NCBI GenBank assembly: GCA_964388445.1
Contig: CAYMAI010000003.1
Location: forward strand, 248,001 to 312,000
Length of the DNA: 64,000 bases
Reading direction: 5' to 3'
Origin: CAYMAI01 sp964388445
Lineage (GTDB): Bacteria > 4484-113 > JAGGVC01
The position numbers and the translations under genes were made by a program. Below the pieces are notes generated by a model. It searched no databases. It was not told the DNA's origin and saw nothing but the letters and a program-made list of their open reading frames with translations. Below are positions 33,317-41,406 of this stretch, in pieces; position 1 is the stretch's first letter, and every line of letters begins with the position of its first letter.

Positions 33317-33982
33317 TCATAGCGAGTCGATTGCCTTTCTAAATTGGCTACACGCCTCCGCCATTTCATCCCGCGTTATGCCTGTCACGATCGCCCCGAT
33401 CATGAGACCGCCGATTCCGGCATGTTTCAGGCTCTCCAAATCTCCGGTTTCTATTTTCTTTTGCGTAGGTACAATAACCGGTATGTCCAATGCATCCGCG
33501 ATGAATCTGTAATTCGCAAGGTCAAGCGCAGTAAGAGGTTTGCCGTAATCTGCGGCTGAAACTATACTGGCTTCCAAGTAGTCGGCTTCCCCCCCTTCCC
33601 TAGCTGCACCGGCGCAGAGCGCAAGGAGAAGGTGAGCAGGAATTACTTCCGAAATTGCCGGCATTTTTTTCACGTTCAGATTCCACATCCAGATTGGCAT
33701 ATGATGAGCGTATATATCGAAAAACGAAATGCCGGCTTGCTCGATATCTTTCCATTCTTGATGCGTCGCGACCGTCTCGGCGCCAGGCATGATTCCAACG
33801 GGGATTTGAACGGATTCGATGATTCCGGTAATCGCATCCCTTTCGTCCTGCCAACGTCCGAATACCGTCCCGCTTGCGCGATGTTCGGCGTTGATGTGAA
33901 CTTTAAGCATGTCCGCGCCGCTATCCGCCGCGGCAGAGGCCAAATTCCGGTCGTTTAAGGGCAAACTGACGATTAACAGCAC
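33317..33982 (-). CDS. TIM-barrel-like protein of unknown function (leaderless mRNA)
   Basis: About 221 residues from a GTG at 33982. TATAAT (minus strand, 33990-33995) ends seven bases before it and no ribosome site is present. The longer frame to 34201 would read through this promoter and the divergent gene. The chain has (beta/alpha)8 features: VLLIVSLPLNDRNLASAAADSGADMLKVHINAEH, IPVGIMPG, GISFFDIYAHHMP, DIPVIVPTQKKIETGDL and AGIGGLMIGAIVTG. The last resembles a standard phosphate-binding loop. A sugar-phosphate or aldolase-like activity is possible, but I recognise no named family. Confidence 0.65.
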   Translation of the reverse strand: MLLIVSLPLNDRNLASAAADSGADMLKVHINAEHRASGTVFGRWQDERDAITGIIESVQIPVGIMPGAETVATHQEWKDIEQAGISFFDIYAHHMPIWMWNLNVKKMPAISEVIPAHLLLALCAGAAREGGEADYLEASIVSAADYGKPLTALDLANYRFIADALDIPVIVPTQKKIETGDLESLKHAGIGGLMIGAIVTGITRDEMAEACSQFRKAIDSL

Positions 33983-33989
33983 GGCATGG

Positions 33990-34015
33990 ATTATAGCAAT
34001 TGCAGGTGTTAAAAT
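33990..34015. promoter_or_regulatory. Back-to-back promoters for two leaderless genes
   Basis: The 39-base gap between two divergent GTG starts holds TATAAT on the minus strand (33990-33995, seven bases before GTG 33982) and TAAAAT on the plus strand (34010-34015, six bases before GTG 34022). The plus -10 is preceded by TGT, an extended -10. The -35 region of each promoter overlaps the -10 of the other, so the two genes should compete for RNA polymerase. Confidence 0.6.
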
Positions 34016-34021
34016 AAATTT

Positions 34022-34930
34022 GTGGATAAATCCCCCGCAATTCCTGCGATGCCGCTTTCGGGCAAAATATTGGACGCAGAATTCATGCGCCAACTGTCGG
34101 AACTGGAAATACTCACGAAAAAGCTTTTTCGTGGCAAATTGCGCGGCGAAAAACGCAGCCGCAAGACCGGTCAAAGCGTGGAATTTCACGATTACCGCCA
34201 ATATCAGCCGGGGGACGATTTAAGACGTATCGACTGGAATTTATACGCCCGGCTTGAAAAGCACTTCAACAAGCTATTCGTCGAAGAAGAGGATGTGACC
34301 CTATATATTCTGCTGGATTGCTCCAAGTCGATGAATTTCGGAAATCCGAATAAATTCGTTTATGCCCGAAAGCTCGCCGCCGTATTCGCATATATTTCGC
34401 TATCCAACCTTGAGAGGGTTCAAGTTGCGATTTTCGATTCTAAACTGAACGTCATCCAGCGTCCAATCAGAGGAAGGAGCAAATGCATCCGGCTTTTCGA
34501 AATATTGGAATCCCAAACAACAGGTCATACCACATCGCTTTCCGCGGCTACCGGCCAGTTCGTGGCTGCAAAGCCGCTTCCGGGCGTCGTACTTGTCATA
34601 TCGGATTTTCTGTTCGAAAATCCGACTGGTTCACTTTCGGGCATTGCCGGGCGCGGCAATCAAGTGGTGTTAGCTCAGGTGCTTTCGCCTGACGAAATAA
34701 AACCGGACCTTGCTGGTGATTTGGAACTCGTGGATGCCGAATCTGGAAAACCCGTCAGCGTGAGTATGGGAAGCGGAGTTTTCCGAAGATATCTGGCAAA
34801 GCTGGAAAAACTTCAGGGAGAATTGAAGGTTTGGGCGCGAAAAACCGGCAGCGATTATTTTCTGGTACCTACGGGAAAGCCGCTGAAAAACGTCATATTA
34901 CAAGATATGCGGGGCATAATTTTAAAATGA
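34022..34930 (+). CDS. DUF58 family protein
   Basis: A 302-residue protein starting at GTG 34022 (leaderless, see the promoter entry). It shows the DUF58 core: GEKRSRKTGQSVEFHDYRQYQPGDDLRRIDWNLYARL, followed by a von Willebrand A-like fold with a metal site (LYILLDCSKSMNFG) and VVLVISDFLFENP. DUF58 proteins usually accompany MoxR-type AAA ATPases; no moxR gene is in the window. Its stop overlaps the tsaE start (ATGA), so the two are co-translated. Confidence 0.88.
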   Translation: MDKSPAIPAMPLSGKILDAEFMRQLSELEILTKKLFRGKLRGEKRSRKTGQSVEFHDYRQYQPGDDLRRIDWNLYARLEKHFNKLFVEEEDVTLYILLDCSKSMNFGNPNKFVYARKLAAVFAYISLSNLERVQVAIFDSKLNVIQRPIRGRSKCIRLFEILESQTTGHTTSLSAATGQFVAAKPLPGVVLVISDFLFENPTGSLSGIAGRGNQVVLAQVLSPDEIKPDLAGDLELVDAESGKPVSVSMGSGVFRRYLAKLEKLQGELKVWARKTGSDYFLVPTGKPLKNVILQDMRGIILK

Positions 34931-35406
34931 GCCGTACGATTCGGGTTAATTCCGCCGAGGAAATGGAAAAACTGGGAGGCAAGCTTGCGGAATCCGCAAA
35001 ATCCACTGAATTTCTTTGGCTTACCGGTCCGCTGGGCGCAGGAAAGACCACTTTCGCAAAAGGCTTCTTTTGGGCGCTTGGGGCTTGCGAAACTATAACG
35101 TCACCGAGCTTTTTAATTGCAAAAGAGCATGAAGGCGCACGAATCCGGTCTGTTCACATCGACTTATTCCGGATAGATAGTTATGAAAAATTTCGCGAGC
35201 TTGGACTTGAGGAGTACTTTTCCGGCGAATGGTTTGTCGCGTGCGAATGGGCTGACAGGCTGAGTTTTGAAAAGCAGGATTTCGGAATCCACTTGCAATT
35301 TTCAAATTGCGCCGGCGGTGCGGGAAGAATTGTCTCCGCCCGGAATTTGTCCGGAAAGCCGAGCAATCCAATTTTTGATAAATTTTCGGAGTTGGCGGAT
35401 GAATAA
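34927..35406 (+). CDS. tsaE: tRNA threonylcarbamoyladenosine ATPase TsaE
   Basis: A 159-residue P-loop protein starting at 34927 (MSRTIRVNSAEEM); the ATGA overlap with DUF58 fixes the start. Walker A is GPLGAGKTTFAKGFFWALG, then TSPSFLIAKEH, the Walker B-like VHIDLFRIDSYEKFRELGLEEYF, and CEWADRL. TsaE drives the TsaBDE complex that adds threonylcarbamoyl to A37 of tRNAs reading ANN codons. The gene is followed at once by tsaB. Confidence 0.93.
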   Translation: MSRTIRVNSAEEMEKLGGKLAESAKSTEFLWLTGPLGAGKTTFAKGFFWALGACETITSPSFLIAKEHEGARIRSVHIDLFRIDSYEKFRELGLEEYFSGEWFVACEWADRLSFEKQDFGIHLQFSNCAGGAGRIVSARNLSGKPSNPIFDKFSELADE

Positions 35407-36085
35407 TATTCTAGCCATCGACACAAGCGGGCCTGCCGGAATTATTGCTGCATCCTCGGGTGAAAAGAACACCACATTAAGCTTTGGACCCGGAAAGCCG
35501 TCGAGAACCGGACTTGCAGCGCATTGCAGGCGCGTGCTCGCAGATATCGGCATCACTTCGAAAGAAATTACGTATCTTGCAGTAGGCGCGGGACCCGGAA
35601 GATTCATTAGGACGCGCGTTGGGATTTCGTTTATCAACGGCATGGCTGCGGCTTTGAGGTTGCCGGTAATACGGATCGATTCGCTAGCGGTTCTGGCCTG
35701 CAGTTGCATCGGTGACTCGTTCGAAATTGGAGCTATCAGGGAGGATGTGAGAGGAGAATATGTTTTTGCCCATTCTTTGTTCGATTTGAGTTCGCCGACA
35801 TTCGACCCCGCGAATCCTTGGCGGAATCCGCCCAAAATCGCACCGAGGAGAGCTATGTTCACGGAGCTATCTGCAATGGCATCGCTATGGGCGATAGACG
35901 GAGACGAAGAGAACGAACCGAAAACGACATTAATCGAGACTTCGCTTCCGGCAGCAAAAGTTTTCGGGGATGCAAAAGCTGCGTCGTTAATACAAATCTC
36001 TGCGGCCGGCATAAAGTTAAACAGGTTTTGTGCAAAGGCCGAACCGATTTACCCAGCACGGAATATCGGCAGTATTCTGCGTTAA
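35399..36085 (+). CDS. tsaB: tRNA threonylcarbamoyladenosine protein TsaB
   Basis: A 228-residue ASKHA-fold protein, starting at 35399 and overlapping tsaE by 8 bases. The N-terminus ILAIDTSGPAGIIAASS and VGAGPGRFIRTRVGISFINGMAAAL correspond to the family's AIDTS and PGSFTGxRIGxxxxKGLA motifs; here PGRFIRTR replaces PGSFTGLR. The C-terminal half is short and diverged. It scaffolds TsaD and TsaE. The partner tsaD is not in the window. Confidence 0.88.
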   Translation: MNNILAIDTSGPAGIIAASSGEKNTTLSFGPGKPSRTGLAAHCRRVLADIGITSKEITYLAVGAGPGRFIRTRVGISFINGMAAALRLPVIRIDSLAVLACSCIGDSFEIGAIREDVRGEYVFAHSLFDLSSPTFDPANPWRNPPKIAPRRAMFTELSAMASLWAIDGDEENEPKTTLIETSLPAAKVFGDAKAASLIQISAAGIKLNRFCAKAEPIYPARNIGSILR

Positions 36086-36098
36086 ACAGCTGAATAGG

Positions 36099-36488
36099 TC
36101 AGGCTTCGACTATATGAAAAGTTTCGTCGACGGTAAGCGTCGGCGCATTAGGTTGAGACGGAGTGGCGGTTACCAAAAAGCCAAGTCCGTTGTTCGTGAC
36201 GTCGCACTCTATGGAGTATCCATTTAGCTCTGCCGGTTCAACCGCGAATCGCTGATCTATATACGCTTGTCCGGAAAGAGTTGACAAGTCGGTGTAATTT
36301 CCCGCAACGGCAAAATAGGCTTGTTGTCCGGAAGTTATGGTTCTTAAAATGCCGATCGTTGCCCTGATTTGAGCACGAGTTCTTGTTTCGTATATAACGG
36401 GCATGGCTATCGCAGCGATGATGGCAATTATAGAAATCACAATCATCAACTCGATTAGCGTAAATCCCTTCGATCGTACGAAACTCAT
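36099..36488 (-). CDS. Type IV pilin-like prepilin
   Basis: A 129-residue protein starting MSFVRSKG at 36488, with GGAGG five bases upstream. The class III signal KG-FTLIELMIVISIIAIIAAIAMPVIYETR is perfect: cleavage after Gly, Glu5 of the mature chain, and a hydrophobic helix. The small globular domain (QQAYFAVAGNYTDLSTL, then a C-terminal beta sheet) looks like a minor pilin or pseudopilin. No pilus assembly genes are near, so it must rely on a system encoded elsewhere. Confidence 0.9.
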   Translation of the reverse strand: MSFVRSKGFTLIELMIVISIIAIIAAIAMPVIYETRTRAQIRATIGILRTITSGQQAYFAVAGNYTDLSTLSGQAYIDQRFAVEPAELNGYSIECDVTNNGLGFLVTATPSQPNAPTLTVDETFHIVEA

Positions 36489-36619
36489 AATCGCCTCCGA
36501 TAATAGACGATTAGATTTTACCCACCAAAACAAAGTTTTCAAAACCCGTTTTTTACGTATATTACAAATTAAACAAAGTTTTTTTTCCGTGACTGAATAT
36601 CAATTCCTGCCGATCATAA

Positions 36620-36628
36620 TGATAAAAT
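36620..36628 (+). promoter_or_regulatory. Candidate extended -10 for pyrF
   Basis: TG-A-TAAAAT at 36620-36628 fits an extended -10. Transcription would start about 20 bases before the pyrF ATG, leaving room for its GAGGTG site. No clear -35 is seen. Confidence 0.35.
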
Positions 36629-36654
36629 CCCAGCCCGAGGTGTCAAGTCAAGTT

Positions 36655-37641
36655 ATGGAATCGAACAAACCAGCGTTTTCGAACTTCGCAGACCGTATTA
36701 CCACGGAGATTCAGCGAAAAAAATCCGTACTTATCGCCGGAATAGACCCGCGTCCCGAAAAATTGCCGCGTCCGCTTTTCGACGCAATGCGCGAATCGAC
36801 GCCTCCCGTGGATTCGACGGGCGAACGCCAAGACAAAACCGACGCAAGAGTTTTATATTTGGCAATGCGGAAATTTTGCTTCGAAACGATTGACGCCGTT
36901 GCAGATTCGGTTTGCGGCATTAAGGTTCAAGTGGCGTTCTTCGAACAACTCGGCCCGGCTGGCTGGCGGCATTGCGGCGATGTAATTCAATACGCAAAGA
37001 ACAAAGGTTTGTTGGTCATAGCCGATGCAAAGCGCGGCGATATCGGAACAACTAGCGACGCGTATGCGCGGGCATGGCTTTCCGCCGAAACTCCGGCAGG
37101 CGTGCCAAATATTCTAATGTCGGACGCGGTCACGGTTGCACCTTATCTAGGACGCGATACGTTCAGCAGTTTCGAGCCATACGTTTCGGCAGGTTCCGGA
37201 GTCTTTATTCTGTGCAGAACCAGCAACAAGAGCGCAATCGACATTCAAGATTTGGAAAGCGGGGGCAAGAAAATCTGGGAACATACTGCGTCACTGGTCC
37301 ACGAATGGGGCGCTTCGCACACTGGTGAATCCGGGCTGTCTTCTGTAGGCGCGGTCGCGGGGGCGACTTATCCTGAAGAGGGGGCAAAAATAAGAGCAAT
37401 AGCTCCGAATACGCTGCTATTGATTCCCGGGCTTGGTGCACAGGGTGGCAAGCCGGAAGATGCCAGGAATTTTACGCGACCGGATGGCAGCGGAGCGATA
37501 TTTAACGTTAGCCGGGGGATATTGTATGCATACTCGGAGTGCGAGTATGAAAAATATGGAGAAGGCGCATTCGCGGATGCGGCAGCCGCTGCGGCGGAAA
37601 GCTATCGAAAGGCGCTTTGGGAAAACTGCAGAATAGGCTGA
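36655..37641 (+). CDS. pyrF: Orotidine 5'-phosphate decarboxylase, type 2
   Basis: A 328-residue enzyme making UMP. I start it at ATG 36655 (MESNKPAFSNF); GAGGTG lies 12 bases before, and a GTG five codons upstream is an alternative. It has IAGIDPRP, VCGIKVQVAFFEQLGPAG, the catalytic ADAKRGDIGTTSDAYARAWL (D-K-x-x-D) and the C-terminal LLIPGLGAQGG phosphate loop. The length and RGDIGTT motif are those of the long, type 2 PyrF subfamily. No other pyr genes are adjacent. Confidence 0.93.
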   Translation: MESNKPAFSNFADRITTEIQRKKSVLIAGIDPRPEKLPRPLFDAMRESTPPVDSTGERQDKTDARVLYLAMRKFCFETIDAVADSVCGIKVQVAFFEQLGPAGWRHCGDVIQYAKNKGLLVIADAKRGDIGTTSDAYARAWLSAETPAGVPNILMSDAVTVAPYLGRDTFSSFEPYVSAGSGVFILCRTSNKSAIDIQDLESGGKKIWEHTASLVHEWGASHTGESGLSSVGAVAGATYPEEGAKIRAIAPNTLLLIPGLGAQGGKPEDARNFTRPDGSGAIFNVSRGILYAYSECEYEKYGEGAFADAAAAAAESYRKALWENCRIG

Positions 37642-37754
37642 GGTAATCCGAAGATTTTAACGGAAATATTGTGATTTGAGCCGCCGCTTTCACAAAAAGC
37701 GCATAAAGGCCGAGACAGGATTTTTGTTCCTATTTTCAAATATAGCTAGCATGT

Positions 37755-37760
37755 TATATT
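37755..37760 (+). promoter_or_regulatory. Candidate extended -10 before the aminotransferase/serA cluster
   Basis: TG-T-TATATT ends at 37760, about 100 bases before the ATG at 37863. It lies in a 221-base, AT-rich gap (37642-37862) that holds no other gene. It may drive the four-gene cluster 37863-42594. Confidence 0.3.
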
Positions 37761-37862
37761 TTGAACTAACTCATCAAAAATCATACCAATGTGATTTTAC
37801 TGATAGCATTTAGTCGTTCGCGGGAGTCGAACGAATGGTCATTAATTCCCCAGGAGGGAAAC

Positions 37863-39017
37863 ATGAAGAAATACCACCTATTCACTCCGGGACCGACGAT
37901 GGTGCCGGGCGATGTCGCGCTTGCCGGCGCGAAAGACATGATGCACCACAGGACGGATCAGTTTAAGCAAATTTACGTCCGATGCGCTGAACTCCTAAAA
38001 AAGATATTCGTCACCGAGCAACCGGTGTTGGTGTTGCTCGGAAGCGGGACAGCCGCGATGGAATCAGCCGTGGACGCTCTCGTCGCGCCGGGCGAAAAGA
38101 TGATTACGTTCAACGGCGGCAAATTCGGCGAACGCTGGGGCAAAATCGGAAAGCAACTCGGCTGCTCCGTGCATGAAGTTAAATACGGCTGGAACGAATT
38201 TGCCACGCCAGAGATGCTGGAAAAAGCGATTTCCGAATGCCCCGATGCAGTCGCGGTTTTCACGCAGCTAAACGAAACCGCTTGCGGAATCAAAAACCCC
38301 GTAAAGGAGCTTGCGCAAATCGCGCATGCCCACGGCATGTTGTTCGTGGTAGACGGCATAAGCGGACTTACCGCAATGCCCTGCCCTATGGATGAATGGG
38401 AACTTGATGTCGTGCTAACCGGAAGTCAGAAGGGGCTTATGCTTCCACCGGGGCTGGCATTCATTTCGCTTTCGGAAAAAGCATGGGCAAAAGCGGATTC
38501 GTTTAAATCTAGACTTTTCTATAACGATGCCCGGATTCAGCGCAAGAACGACCTGCAATCCACCCATGCTTGGACGAGCGGAGTTAGCCTCTATCAGCAG
38601 CTGCTTGTCGCTCTCGAAATGATTGTTTCTGAAGGTCTCGAAAACGTACAACACCGGTGCCACATTCAGGGCGAAGCAATCAGACAGGCTGCGAAAGCGC
38701 ATGGATTGTCGTATTTGAACGAAAAAAGTCCCGGGGACGTACTGACACCGATACTCCTTCCCGATTCGATAAAGGCGGGCGAAGTTGCAAAGTATTGCCG
38801 CGGTCATTGGGGCATCTACTTCGCGGCCGGACAGGACGATTACAAGGACAAAATCCTTAGAATCGGCCATCTCGGATATCAAGACCATTTCGAAACCATT
38901 ATGGCGATTGCTGCTTTCGAAATGGCGATGAAGCATTTCGGAATGGACCTTGAACTCGGGAAGGGCGTAAAGGCAGCACAAGAAATACTGATGAAGGATT
39001 TGGAAGATAGATATTGA
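37863..39017 (+). CDS. PLP-dependent alanine--glyoxylate/serine--pyruvate-type aminotransferase
   Basis: A 384-residue enzyme starting MKKYHLFTPGPTMVPGDV, with AGGAGGG four bases upstream. The family's N-terminal TPGPT motif, the cofactor stretch LGSGTAAMESAV, the DGISG segment and the PLP lysine in LTGSQKGLMLPPG are present. It belongs to the class V (AGT/SPT) fold, and the following gene is a phosphoglycerate dehydrogenase. A role in serine synthesis (transamination of phosphohydroxypyruvate or of serine/glyoxylate) is therefore likely, as in organisms that lack SerC. Confidence 0.9.
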   Translation: MKKYHLFTPGPTMVPGDVALAGAKDMMHHRTDQFKQIYVRCAELLKKIFVTEQPVLVLLGSGTAAMESAVDALVAPGEKMITFNGGKFGERWGKIGKQLGCSVHEVKYGWNEFATPEMLEKAISECPDAVAVFTQLNETACGIKNPVKELAQIAHAHGMLFVVDGISGLTAMPCPMDEWELDVVLTGSQKGLMLPPGLAFISLSEKAWAKADSFKSRLFYNDARIQRKNDLQSTHAWTSGVSLYQQLLVALEMIVSEGLENVQHRCHIQGEAIRQAAKAHGLSYLNEKSPGDVLTPILLPDSIKAGEVAKYCRGHWGIYFAAGQDDYKDKILRIGHLGYQDHFETIMAIAAFEMAMKHFGMDLELGKGVKAAQEILMKDLEDRY

Positions 39018-39077
39018 ATGCCCAATCCGGCTTCGCGCCGGAACGGGCAATGCGCTAACTGATTTTGGGAGAAAGAA

Positions 39078-40019
39078 ATGGCGAAAATTCTGGTTTGCGA
39101 TCCGATGGCGGAAGGACCTCTGAACTCCATAAAGGATTGCCCGTACCTTGAACTCGTTTACCTTCCGGAAATAACGGCCGATGAACTGCCTGCCGCCGTG
39201 AAGAGTATGCACGCAATAGTCGTACGTTCGAGGACGAAGGTTACAAAAGCGGTCATAGACGCCTTTGACGAAATGAAACTTATAATTCGCGGCGGGGTCG
39301 GCGTTGATAACATCGACGTCGAATACGCCGAGGAAAGAGGATTTCCAGTCAAGAACACACCAAGAGCATCGAGCGTCAGCGTCGCTGAGCTTTCCCTTGC
39401 GATGATGTTCGCGTTGGCGCGCCACATTGCCCCGGCAACTGCAAGTATGCTGGCGGGACAGTGGGAGAAAAAGGCATTCAAAGGCGTAGAGCTATGGCGG
39501 AAAACGCTCGGCCTCGTCGGCCTTGGCAGGATAGCCTGCGCCCTCGGGGTTAGGGCAAATGCACTCGGAATGCGGGTAATCGGTTACGACCCGTACGTCG
39601 ACGCGGCGGATATTGTCGAGTTTCCTTGCGAAAGCGTCTCTTTGGACGAGCTTATGACAAGATCCGATTTCATTTCATTGCATGTTCCGCATACCGATGA
39701 AACCCACCATCTGCTTGGAGCGGAAATGCTTGCGAGGATGAAACCAAAAGCCTATTTAATCGACTGCTCGCGCGGCGGAGTGCGCGACGATAGCGCCCTC
39801 GCGGATGCCCTCAGATCAGGAAAAATCGCAGGAGCCGCGCTTGACGTGTTTGAAAGTGAACCGCCCAAAGAAAACCCATTCGCAGGTTTGGCAAACGTCG
39901 TTTTAACCCCACACATCGGTGCGCAAACGGGCGAAGGACAAAACCGCGTGGGCGACGAAGTCGTTGAGATTTTAACCGAATTTTTTGGCACCGGCGCGTC
40001 TGCGGAAGCCGGAAGCTAG
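39078..40019 (+). CDS. serA: D-3-phosphoglycerate dehydrogenase (short form)
   Basis: A 313-residue 2-hydroxyacid dehydrogenase. The substrate part has IVVRSRTKVTKAVID and LIIRGGVGVDNIDVEYAEERG; the NAD fold has LGLVGLGRIACALGVRANALGMRVIGYDPY. The active-site Arg, Glu and His are in DCSRGGVRDDSAL, DVFESEPP and LTPHIGAQT. It lacks the C-terminal ACT domain of many SerA proteins, so serine feedback through that domain is not expected. GGGAG six bases before the ATG supports the start. It is the first step of serine synthesis, next to an aminotransferase. Confidence 0.9.
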   Translation: MAKILVCDPMAEGPLNSIKDCPYLELVYLPEITADELPAAVKSMHAIVVRSRTKVTKAVIDAFDEMKLIIRGGVGVDNIDVEYAEERGFPVKNTPRASSVSVAELSLAMMFALARHIAPATASMLAGQWEKKAFKGVELWRKTLGLVGLGRIACALGVRANALGMRVIGYDPYVDAADIVEFPCESVSLDELMTRSDFISLHVPHTDETHHLLGAEMLARMKPKAYLIDCSRGGVRDDSALADALRSGKIAGAALDVFESEPPKENPFAGLANVVLTPHIGAQTGEGQNRVGDEVVEILTEFFGTGASAEAGS

Positions 40020-40046
40020 GCTTTAGTTTAAATTAAGGAGACTGGA

Positions 40047-41390
40047 ATGGCCGAGATTATGCCGTTTCGCGGCACGCGTTTTAACGCGGCAAAAGTTGGC
40101 GATATTTCGAAGGTCGTCGCAATGCCCTATGACCGGATTAAACACGGCCTTCAAGATAAGTATTATGCGTCAAGCGAATTCAATATATGTCGAATAAGCA
40201 AAAACAAAGAAACACCCGAAGATTCCGAAACCGATAACCCCTACACCAGAGCGGCTAGTTACCTAAACAAATGGCTTGACGGCGACGTTCTTATCGAAGA
40301 CGAAGCCCCGGCTATATACGTCTATCATCAGGCATTTTCGGCTGCAGGTCATTCGTTTGTTCGCAAGGGGCTGTGCGCGATGGTCGAGCTGGAAGATTAC
40401 TGCAAAGGCGGCGTGAAGCCCCATGAAAAAACGCTCGACGCTCCCAAAGAAGACCGGCTCAAACTTCTTCTCGCAACCGACATGCATATGGGACAGATTT
40501 TCCAGCTTTATCCAGATAGCGAAAACTTCGTTTCAGGGATTCTCGACGCAGAAACGGAGCGCATGCCGGACATCGAAACGCCAATCGAAGAAGAACCGGG
40601 AGTAATTCACAAGGTGTGGGCAGTAACGAATCCGGAAGTTATCGAAAGAATTCAGCAAGCAATGAGCGGTAGGCCGCTATTTATTGCCGACGGACATCAT
40701 AGATATGAAACCGCCTTGAATTACCGGAACATTCGACTCGCGGAGTACGAAGGCGGTGAAGCCGGACACAATCCGAAGTATGCGATGATGACGATGGTCG
40801 GAATGAGCGACCCGGGACTCGTAGTGCTGCCAACTCAAAGGATTCTGCACCACCTACCGGACTTCAGCTTCGGCAAGTTCCTTGAAGATTTGAAGGAACA
40901 TTTTGCAGTTCTGGCTTGTGAAAACGAATCTCATGCGGATAACCTGCTTTCCGCGGCGCGCATTTTGCCGGCGAAAAACGCATACTGCATTTACAAAGAT
41001 GGAAAATACTGGTATTTCGAGCTCGCCGATAGCGAAATTATGTCCAGGCTCGCACCCGAAAAAAGCGAAGCATGGCGCTCGCTCGATGTAGCAGTACTTC
41101 ATGAAGTCGTTCTGGAAAAAATCTTGGGGATAAGCAAGGCGGCGCAGGCGGCGAAGACAAACATAAGCTATGAGCGAGAGCGCGAAGTGTCTAGAAGGCT
41201 GGTTGACGACAGCAGTCATCATTGTGCTATTTTTATGAACCCGACGCGAATGGATCAGATTCGGGAAGTGGCGGGTATGGGAGAAGTGATGCCGCAAAAG
41301 AGCACGGATTTTTATCCAAAGCTTATAACCGGCCTTGTGATGTGCAGAGCTGACCTTGGGGAGAAAAGGAGGGAGAATTTGAAGTTTTAG
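40047..41390 (+). CDS. DUF1015 family protein
   Basis: A 447-residue soluble protein with the DUF1015 signatures: MAEIMPFRGTRFNAAKVGD at the N-terminus, VVAMPYDRI, GGVKPHEKTLDAPKEDRLKLL and FIADGHHRYETALNYR. AAGGAG six bases before the ATG confirms the start. DUF1015 genes are often found beside serA and an aminotransferase, as here, and some members act as ADP-dependent serine kinases (SbnI/SerK-like). That activity is suggested by family and context, not proven. Confidence 0.88.
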   Translation: MAEIMPFRGTRFNAAKVGDISKVVAMPYDRIKHGLQDKYYASSEFNICRISKNKETPEDSETDNPYTRAASYLNKWLDGDVLIEDEAPAIYVYHQAFSAAGHSFVRKGLCAMVELEDYCKGGVKPHEKTLDAPKEDRLKLLLATDMHMGQIFQLYPDSENFVSGILDAETERMPDIETPIEEEPGVIHKVWAVTNPEVIERIQQAMSGRPLFIADGHHRYETALNYRNIRLAEYEGGEAGHNPKYAMMTMVGMSDPGLVVLPTQRILHHLPDFSFGKFLEDLKEHFAVLACENESHADNLLSAARILPAKNAYCIYKDGKYWYFELADSEIMSRLAPEKSEAWRSLDVAVLHEVVLEKILGISKAAQAAKTNISYEREREVSRRLVDDSSHHCAIFMNPTRMDQIREVAGMGEVMPQKSTDFYPKLITGLVMCRADLGEKRRENLKF

Positions 41391-41406
41391 TTTTAAGGAG
41401 TTCGTC

